Assembly: GCF_000244755.1 (NCBI RefSeq)
Contig: NZ_AHOO02000013.1
Location: 310,001-374,000, forward strand
Direction: 5' to 3'
Origin: Leptospira licerasiae serovar Varillal str. VAR 010
GTDB taxonomy: Bacteria > Spirochaetota > Leptospiria > Leptospirales > Leptospiraceae
Length of the DNA stretch: 64,000 bases
Shown: positions 58,884 to 64,000 of the stretch, piece after piece
Layout: each line of letters opens with the position of its first letter
Position numbering within the stretch: the stretch's first letter is position 1
Notes under the pieces: generated by a model
Seen by the model: the letters and a program-made list of their open reading frames with translations, nothing else
What the model was told of the DNA's origin: nothing
The model's database searches: none
Made by a program: the position numbers and the translations under genes

Positions 58884-60050
58884 TTACTGATCTGCCAGAT
58901 CTAAGATCTCTGAATCTAAAAATAGGACAGATTTCGGATCCCATTGGAAAATAGTACCATCCAAAATACATTTTCCCTCCGAGGCTTTTTGATTTAGTTT
59001 ATATAGGATGTTTTCCTTTTTATCAGGAAAACGATCCAAAAAATCCTTTAAGTCTATCGGAAGGAATATTCTAAAAAGAGATATTAGGATTTCTTCAAAT
59101 GGGTCGGAAGTTTCATACGAGGTTGGACTTTTTCCGGTTCCGTTGATATAAGTTAAAGTATTTCTTGGGTTGGAATATCTACCTGGCGGTAAAAATCCGT
59201 GAGCTCCCGGCCCGATTCCCAAATAATATTCGTAGGTCCAATATTTCATATTATGGCGGGAGAAAAGCCCGGGCTTGGAATAATTTGAAACCTCGTATTG
59301 GACAAAACCTTTGGATCTCAAAAAATCAGGCAGATCTTGGAGGATTTTTTGCTGCACTTCTTCGGAAGGTGGGGCAACCGTTCCAGCGGAAACTTTTCTG
59401 CTGTATTCCGTTCCTTTTTCCACAGTAAGAGCGTAAATGCTGATATGAGAAACTCCGGACGCTAGGACCGAATTTGCATCTTCGTAAAATTCACTTTCCG
59501 TTTGTCCCGGGACTCCGAACATCAGGTCAGCGCCGAAGTTTTTTATTTTAGAAGTTTGTAATGCTTCCAAAGTTTTAGAATAAGTATCCGGATCGAAATA
59601 TCTGTCTAAAAATTTCAGATTTTTAGGAAGAAAGGACTGTATTCCGACATGAACCCTGTTGATCCCTGCATCATGCAGGCCTTGCAAATACTCAGGAGTT
59701 ACGTCTTCCGGGTTACATTCTAATGTGATCTCCGAATCGGAGGAAAAATTTAGATTATCCTTTAAGAATTTTATAAAATCCGCATATCGCGTATAGGAAG
59801 CTTTTGAGGGAGTTCCTCCGCCGAAAAATAAACTATCAAATACAAGATCTTGGTACTTAGGGAAATTTTTAAGTCTGAGTACGACTTCTTCCTTATATTT
59901 TGAAAATAAATTTTCTTCCAAGGGAGAAGGTTCTAATCCGATCCCTTCTGAAAAAAAATCGCAATAGCTACATTTGTGAACGCAGAATGGGTAATGTACG
60001 TAGATTCCCGGCCTGTTTGTTTTTTGTATGACCGGGAGTCCTGTTTCCAA
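58884..60050 (-). CDS. hemW: HemW-like radical SAM protein (coproporphyrinogen III oxidase-like)
   Basis: The 388-residue protein has the radical SAM cysteines C23, C27 and C30 in P-F-C-V-H-K-C-S-Y-C-D-F. The residue after the third cysteine is D-F rather than the G-C of oxygen-independent coproporphyrinogen oxidase HemN, so it is HemW-like, a haem chaperone. Other motifs are F-G-G-G-T-P-S, E-C-N-P-E-D-V-T, R-V-H-V-G-I-Q-S-F, and the C-terminal HemN domain. It is followed by the GH3 gene with one base between them, so they may be co-transcribed. Confidence 0.88.
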   Translation of the reverse strand: METGLPVIQKTNRPGIYVHYPFCVHKCSYCDFFSEGIGLEPSPLEENLFSKYKEEVVLRLKNFPKYQDLVFDSLFFGGGTPSKASYTRYADFIKFLKDNLNFSSDSEITLECNPEDVTPEYLQGLHDAGINRVHVGIQSFLPKNLKFLDRYFDPDTYSKTLEALQTSKIKNFGADLMFGVPGQTESEFYEDANSVLASGVSHISIYALTVEKGTEYSRKVSAGTVAPPSEEVQQKILQDLPDFLRSKGFVQYEVSNYSKPGLFSRHNMKYWTYEYYLGIGPGAHGFLPPGRYSNPRNTLTYINGTGKSPTSYETSDPFEEILISLFRIFLPIDLKDFLDRFPDKKENILYKLNQKASEGKCILDGTIFQWDPKSVLFLDSEILDLADQ

Positions 60051-60051
60051 A

Positions 60052-61836
60052 TTACTTCGTATTTTTGCTTACCGAGTTTTCTTCCGTTTCCGTGGATGCG
60101 GTAGCCTTTTTTGGATTCGGTTTTAAGATCAGATCGACAAGTGGGATCTCGTCCTTTCTATCCAATACAGAATAAACTAAAGCCTTTTTGGATTCTGCCG
60201 TAGGAGAAAAGGAGAATAATATTTTCAGATTGGATGCATCGGGCAAATCCAGGAATGGAGTTCCGTAATGCAGACAGACGATTTCCACTTCCGGAAATTT
60301 TTGAGCAAGAGAAAGAGCCAGATCCAATTCGGTTTGGGTGAACGAATTTAAGACTGCACGTTTTGTTTCTTTCTTTTCCAATTTTTTGCGGAGGGAAGCT
60401 AAGTCTAAGTTGGCGATATTGCGAGACCTCAGATCGGAAAGGAATTCCTCTCCTTTTAAATAGAAAGCAGTGTTTTCGATAGATACCTTTTCGGGAAGAA
60501 AAGTTTTAGGAAAGGAAACAATAGCTTTTCTGCTTACATCTCTGTTAAGAGTATCTTGGTAATATTGAGAGAATAAATTTTCTCTATTTTTATCTTGTTC
60601 CTCAAAATGATTCTTTAATACTTCCGGAAGTTCTTTAGGAAAAACGGAGGAGGCTCTTCCGGTTTTTGCAACTTCGCTAAACTCGGTAATGATCCCGTAT
60701 TTTAGTTTATAGTAAATTTGTCTTTTGACCGCTTCTTTTAGAAGGTCTTTTCCTTCTCTTACTAAGGTTCCCTTTTTATAAGCCTTTAAGATCTGGTCTC
60801 TCATTGCCTGAGTAGTCGGGCCCCAACTAGTCATAAGCACTATATCCGCGCCGGCGATTAGCGCCAATACACCCGGATCTTCTTTTTGGTAATGTTCGTC
60901 AATAGCGTCCATTTCCATTGCGTCCGTAATGATCAATCCTTGGTATTGGAATTCTTTGCGTAAAAGATCTCCTAAAATTTTAGAAGAGAGCGTGGCGGGA
61001 AAATTCGGATCTATTTTAGGATATACGATATGCGCGCTCATAATTGCATCCGCACCGTTTTGAATAGAAGTTTGGAACGGGATCAGTTCGAAATTTTTCA
61101 ATTCTTCCAATGTTTTTTCTATTTTAGGAAGTCCTAAATGACTGTCCACATTGGTGTCCCCATGTCCCGGAAAATGTTTGATCACAGGAATAGAACCGCC
61201 GAGTCTTGCTCCTTCTTCGTAGGAAACTCCTGCATTTAATACCGTTTCTAAATTGCTTCCGAGAGACCTGGTATTGATGACAGGGTTGAATGGATTATTG
61301 TTGATATCCATGTCGGGAGCGAATAGAAAGTTTAAGCCCAATTTTCTCAATTGGTAAGAAGTGACAAAGCCTACTTTTTTAGCCATGTCCTTGTCCTTGG
61401 TCTGACCAAGGGCCATTGCTCCTGGAAATTGGGTCACTCCGTCTTTGACTCGGATCACTCTTCCGCCTTCTTGGTCGACGGAGATTAGTAAAGGTAATCC
61501 AGTATTTTCTAATGCACTAGTTTGTAGATCCTTGTTCAAGGATTTGATCTCTGATTTGGAGCCCAAATTCCTTCCGAATAAGATGACCCCACCAGGTTTG
61601 ATCGTCTCAATTTCTTTTTTAGCGATCGGATCTAAAACGGTCCCAGGGATAGCAACATGGATGACCTGTCCTACTAATTCTTCTGCCTTTAGTTTAGAAG
61701 TAATCTCCTCAGCTTGACGAAGCATTCCTTCTTGGATTTCCTGGGCTTGGAGTTCACTTCTGAATTGGCCCAACCAAAAGAATAGGAAGAATAAGAAAGC
61801 GGCAGTAACGCCTGCAACTAGAAACCGTTTGAACAT
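60052..61836 (-). CDS. Glycoside hydrolase family 3 (beta-N-acetylhexosaminidase, NagZ-like), membrane-anchored
   Basis: The 594-residue protein has an N-terminal hydrophobic helix (about 6-24), so it is exported or anchored. The GH3 domain shows S-V-D-Q-E-G-G-R-V, the NagZ signature K-H-F-P-G-H-G-D-T at 220-228 followed by D-S-H (231-233), and I-T-D-A-M-E-M-D with nucleophile Asp305. NagZ removes N-acetylglucosamine from peptidoglycan fragments. Residues about 410-594 form an extra domain not found in cytoplasmic NagZ, similar to the second domain of larger GH3 enzymes. Periplasmic rather than cytoplasmic action is inferred. Confidence 0.88.
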   Translation of the reverse strand: MFKRFLVAGVTAAFLFFLFFWLGQFRSELQAQEIQEGMLRQAEEITSKLKAEELVGQVIHVAIPGTVLDPIAKKEIETIKPGGVILFGRNLGSKSEIKSLNKDLQTSALENTGLPLLISVDQEGGRVIRVKDGVTQFPGAMALGQTKDKDMAKKVGFVTSYQLRKLGLNFLFAPDMDINNNPFNPVINTRSLGSNLETVLNAGVSYEEGARLGGSIPVIKHFPGHGDTNVDSHLGLPKIEKTLEELKNFELIPFQTSIQNGADAIMSAHIVYPKIDPNFPATLSSKILGDLLRKEFQYQGLIITDAMEMDAIDEHYQKEDPGVLALIAGADIVLMTSWGPTTQAMRDQILKAYKKGTLVREGKDLLKEAVKRQIYYKLKYGIITEFSEVAKTGRASSVFPKELPEVLKNHFEEQDKNRENLFSQYYQDTLNRDVSRKAIVSFPKTFLPEKVSIENTAFYLKGEEFLSDLRSRNIANLDLASLRKKLEKKETKRAVLNSFTQTELDLALSLAQKFPEVEIVCLHYGTPFLDLPDASNLKILFSFSPTAESKKALVYSVLDRKDEIPLVDLILKPNPKKATASTETEENSVSKNTK

Positions 61837-61942
61837 ACTTACTAGATCCCAATCGGTTGCGTATTCGTAAAGCAGAACTTAAAGCCTCGGTTTTTGGGAC
61901 CTTGGTTGGGGCAGCGGGGTCGGATTGGAGATAGGAGAAAAA

Positions 61943-62623
61943 ATGAGCCGTTTATCATATTCCGGATTTTTTAGTATTTTAGTAATCTTTTCTTTTGTTG
62001 CTTCCTGTGATAAAGATGGATCGGAGCAACAACCTAAGGCTTCTCCTAAAATGGAAATAAAAACAAACGGCAAAAAGATCCTATTCTTCGGAGACAGTTT
62101 GACCGCAGGTTACGGTTTGAACGGGCCTGAAGAATCTTTTGTCCACCTGGCTTATTTGGAACTCAAAAAAAAATATCCGGATCTGGAATACGTAAATGCA
62201 GGCGTAAGCGGGGATACTACTTCCGGCGGACTTGCAAGATTAGATTGGGTCTTGAATACCAAGTATGATGTATTCGTTTTGGAATTAGGCGCAAATGATT
62301 CTTTGAGAGGACTTCCCACAAAAATGACCGAGGAGAATCTAACAAGGATCATTCGAGAGGCTAGGGCAAAATATCCTTCTATTAAAATTCTATTAATCGG
62401 AATGAGAACGCTTCCGAATATGGGTCCGGTGTACGCGAAGGAATTTGCGGCGCTTTTTCCTAGGGTATCTAAGAAAGAAAAGACGGAGTTTATGCCATTC
62501 TTGCTGGAAGGAGTAGCCGGGGACAGAAGGCTAAACCAAGACGACGGGATCCATCCGACTGCGGAAGGTCATAAGATACTTTCCAAACAACTTCTCCCTT
62601 ATTTGAATAAACTATTGAAATAG
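61943..62623 (+). CDS. GDSL-family esterase/arylesterase lipoprotein (TesA-like)
   Basis: I choose ATG 61943 with AGGAG before it (226 residues). A hydrophobic signal ends in F-V-A-S-C, with Cys22 as lipidation site. The SGNH hydrolase blocks are clear: block I F-F-G-D-S-L-T-A-G, block II V-S-G-D-T-T-S-G-G, block III E-L-G-A-N-D-S-L-R-G, and block V D-G-I-H-P-T-A-E-G-H with the catalytic Asp and His. Members hydrolyse acyl or aryl esters, or lysophospholipids. The gene diverges from the GH3 gene by about 100 bases. Confidence 0.9.
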   Translation: MSRLSYSGFFSILVIFSFVASCDKDGSEQQPKASPKMEIKTNGKKILFFGDSLTAGYGLNGPEESFVHLAYLELKKKYPDLEYVNAGVSGDTTSGGLARLDWVLNTKYDVFVLELGANDSLRGLPTKMTEENLTRIIREARAKYPSIKILLIGMRTLPNMGPVYAKEFAALFPRVSKKEKTEFMPFLLEGVAGDRRLNQDDGIHPTAEGHKILSKQLLPYLNKLLK

Positions 62624-62720
62624 TTCGAACTTCAAATCATATAAAGTTCTTTAATATTCGTAAATGCTTGCTTTCTAATTTCGGATGGGGGATAACTCCT
62701 TCCTGGGACAGGGGCAAGAG

Positions 62721-64000
62721 ATGATACGCCAACATTATAGATCATGTACTTTATGCGAAGCTATGTGCGGACTTAGACTTGAGATCGAGGACGATGTAGT
62801 AGTTGCAGTCAGAGGAGATAAAGAGGATAAGTTTAGCAGAGGTCATCTATGCGCCAAAGGACCGGAACTCAAAAATTTATACGAGGATCCGGACAGGCTT
62901 AAATTTCCTTTAAAACGTACAGAGAGCGGATGGGAGAAGGTGGACTGGGTCACTGCTCTCACTGATATTGCTACAAAACTTGTAGAGATCCAAAATAAAT
63001 ACGGAAACGATTCCATCGCAGTATATAGCGGAAATCCAAGCGTTCATAATTACGGTTCCATGTTATTCGGCCAACGGTTTATCGGAAGGCTCAAAACTAA
63101 AAATAATTATTCTGCAACTTCCGTAGACCAACTTCCTCACCAATTACTTTCTTATTGGATGTTCGGTCACCAACTACTTGTCCCGATTCCGGATATAGAC
63201 AGGACCAATTTCTTTTTGATCTTAGGTGGAAATCCATTTGCGTCTAACGGAAGTTTAATGACTGTTCCGGACGTAAAAAAAAGGCTCAAAGAGATACAGG
63301 AAAGAGGCGGAAAATACGTAGTTATAGATCCGAGAAAGACCGAGACTGCAATCCACGCAGACGAGCATCATTTTATCCTTCCAGGAACGGACGCATTCTT
63401 TTTACTTTCTATTATAGATGTATTATTTAAGAAAAACTTAACAAAGAACAATTCTTTAATTAAGGAAGAAGATTTACTCAAACTAAGATCTATTGCAGAG
63501 AAATATCCTGCGACTGAAACGGAAAAAATGACAGGGATCTCTGCTGAAACAGTGGAGAGGATCGCAATAGAATTTTCCAAAGCGAATGGTGCTGTATGTT
63601 ACGGTCGTGTAGGAGTTTCTACACAACCATTCGGAGCACTTTGCCAATGGTTAATTAATTCGATCAATTGTATCACAGGAAATATGGACTCAGTGGGTGG
63701 AGCAATGTTCACACTTCCTGCCGTGGACATGATAGATCCAAAAGGTGTGATGAAAAGTTCTCCGGGAAGTTTTCATACTTACGGTTCAAGAGTCAGGGAC
63801 TTACCCGAATTTAACGAAGAGTTACCTGTAGCAGCCCTTGCGGAAGAAATTTTAACGCCGGGAGAAGGTCAGATCAAAGCGCTCGTAACTTCCGCTGGAA
63901 ATCCGGTGTTATCTACTCCGAACGGTTCTCAGTTAGAGAAGGCGGTCTCTAATCTAGAATTCATGGTAAGCGTTGACTTTTATTTAAACGAAACAACAAA
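62721..64000 (+). CDS. Molybdopterin-dependent oxidoreductase, catalytic subunit (3' truncated by window)
   Basis: From ATG 62721 (426 complete codons to the window end) the protein opens with a Fe-S motif: Cys9, Cys12, Cys16 and Cys44 (C-T-L-C-E-A-M-C-G ... L-C-A-K-G). This is the [4Fe-4S] site of the DMSO reductase superfamily. Further motifs are W-E-K-V-D-W, Y-S-G-N-P-S-V-H-N, V-V-I-D-P-R-K-T-E-T and G-R-V-G-V-S-T-Q. The molybdenum ligand region is not clear, and the remainder lies beyond the window. An in-frame ATG at 62685 is an alternative start without ribosome site. The substrate is unknown; formate, nitrate or other oxyanions are all possible. Confidence 0.85.
   Translation, partial: MIRQHYRSCTLCEAMCGLRLEIEDDVVVAVRGDKEDKFSRGHLCAKGPELKNLYEDPDRLKFPLKRTESGWEKVDWVTALTDIATKLVEIQNKYGNDSIAVYSGNPSVHNYGSMLFGQRFIGRLKTKNNYSATSVDQLPHQLLSYWMFGHQLLVPIPDIDRTNFFLILGGNPFASNGSLMTVPDVKKRLKEIQERGGKYVVIDPRKTETAIHADEHHFILPGTDAFFLLSIIDVLFKKNLTKNNSLIKEEDLLKLRSIAEKYPATETEKMTGISAETVERIAIEFSKANGAVCYGRVGVSTQPFGALCQWLINSINCITGNMDSVGGAMFTLPAVDMIDPKGVMKSSPGSFHTYGSRVRDLPEFNEELPVAALAEEILTPGEGQIKALVTSAGNPVLSTPNGSQLEKAVSNLEFMVSVDFYLNETT

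Noticed and set aside
62624..62633. AGTTCGAACT palindrome after the GDSL gene.
   Set aside because: Ten-base palindromes arise often by chance and no T run follows, so I do not call a terminator.
63607..63624. GTGTAGGAGTTTCTACAC palindrome-like sequence.
   Set aside because: It lies in the oxidoreductase gene and encodes conserved residues (R-V-G-V-S-T-Q), so it may be chance. Kept only as a weak relative of the palindrome family.
1..64000. CRISPR arrays, tRNA or rRNA genes, transposases and phage genes.
   Set aside because: Looked for but not found: no regularly spaced direct repeats, no tRNA-like cloverleaf noticed by eye, and no recombinase motifs. A tRNA scan was not run.

Overview
This window is chromosomal DNA of a spirochaete, almost certainly a Leptospira. 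I base that on the gene order of two large periplasmic-flagella clusters (fliY-fliO-fliP-fliQ-fliR-flhB-flhA-flhF-flhG-sigma28-fapA, and fliF-G-H-I-J-flbB), the presence of FliY and FlbB, relaxed spirochaetal lipoboxes, and dense CACGCAGAG-type inverted repeats. I cannot fix the species from sequence reading alone. No rRNA, tRNA, CRISPR array, transposase or phage gene was recognised.

Layout. Positions 1-5000 hold the tail of an RsbW-like kinase, an exported START-domain protein, an outer-membrane-protein candidate, and a three-gene unit led by an unusual fusion of an AGCS-type transporter with phosphatidylserine decarboxylase. Then comes threonine ammonia-lyase (4987-6504, minus). Positions 6554-10390 form a minus-strand ArsR-controlled cassette (ArsR, DHA2 efflux pump, two AHSA1/SRPBCC proteins, DoxX) with a clear promoter overlapped by tandem operators. 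At 10547-10962 lies a DUF4258-like/DUF2283 toxin-antitoxin-type pair whose first gene has no start codon.

Positions 11126-26487 are one long plus-strand flagellar unit: motor switch (FliY), export gate (FliO/P/Q/R, FlhB, FlhA), placement and number control (FlhF, FlhG), the flagellar sigma factor, FapA, three unrecognised genes, RemA/DUF370 and guanylate kinase. The last appears to start at CTG. After a DUF3089 lipoprotein and a small exported protein, the minus-strand fliF-fliG-fliH-fliI-fliJ-(overlapping small gene)-flbB operon runs from 34649 down to 28116. Together the two clusters encode the basal body MS ring, switch, export apparatus and ATPase, and the periplasmic collar factor.

Positions 34895-44544 carry TrmH, a DUF4349 membrane protein, a discoidin-M23 peptidase, NeuB, and a tight minus-strand unit ubiB-like/feoA/feoB/LtaS-like sulfatase. 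Positions 44740-52022 carry a motor-less XPB/Ssl2-like protein, a chemoreceptor with a polytopic N-terminus, a metallophosphoesterase and a TPR protein. Positions 52272-54457 are ilvB-ilvN (branched-chain amino acids, the same pathway as ilvA). Two tandem duplicated Cache-HAMP chemoreceptors follow (54682-58882), then HemW, a NagZ-like GH3 enzyme, a GDSL esterase lipoprotein, and the 5' part of a molybdopterin oxidoreductase that runs off the window end. Chemoreceptors and flagellar genes together make motility the dominant theme.

The only gene-poor stretch above about 300 bases is 7023-7377, which holds a possible gene remnant.
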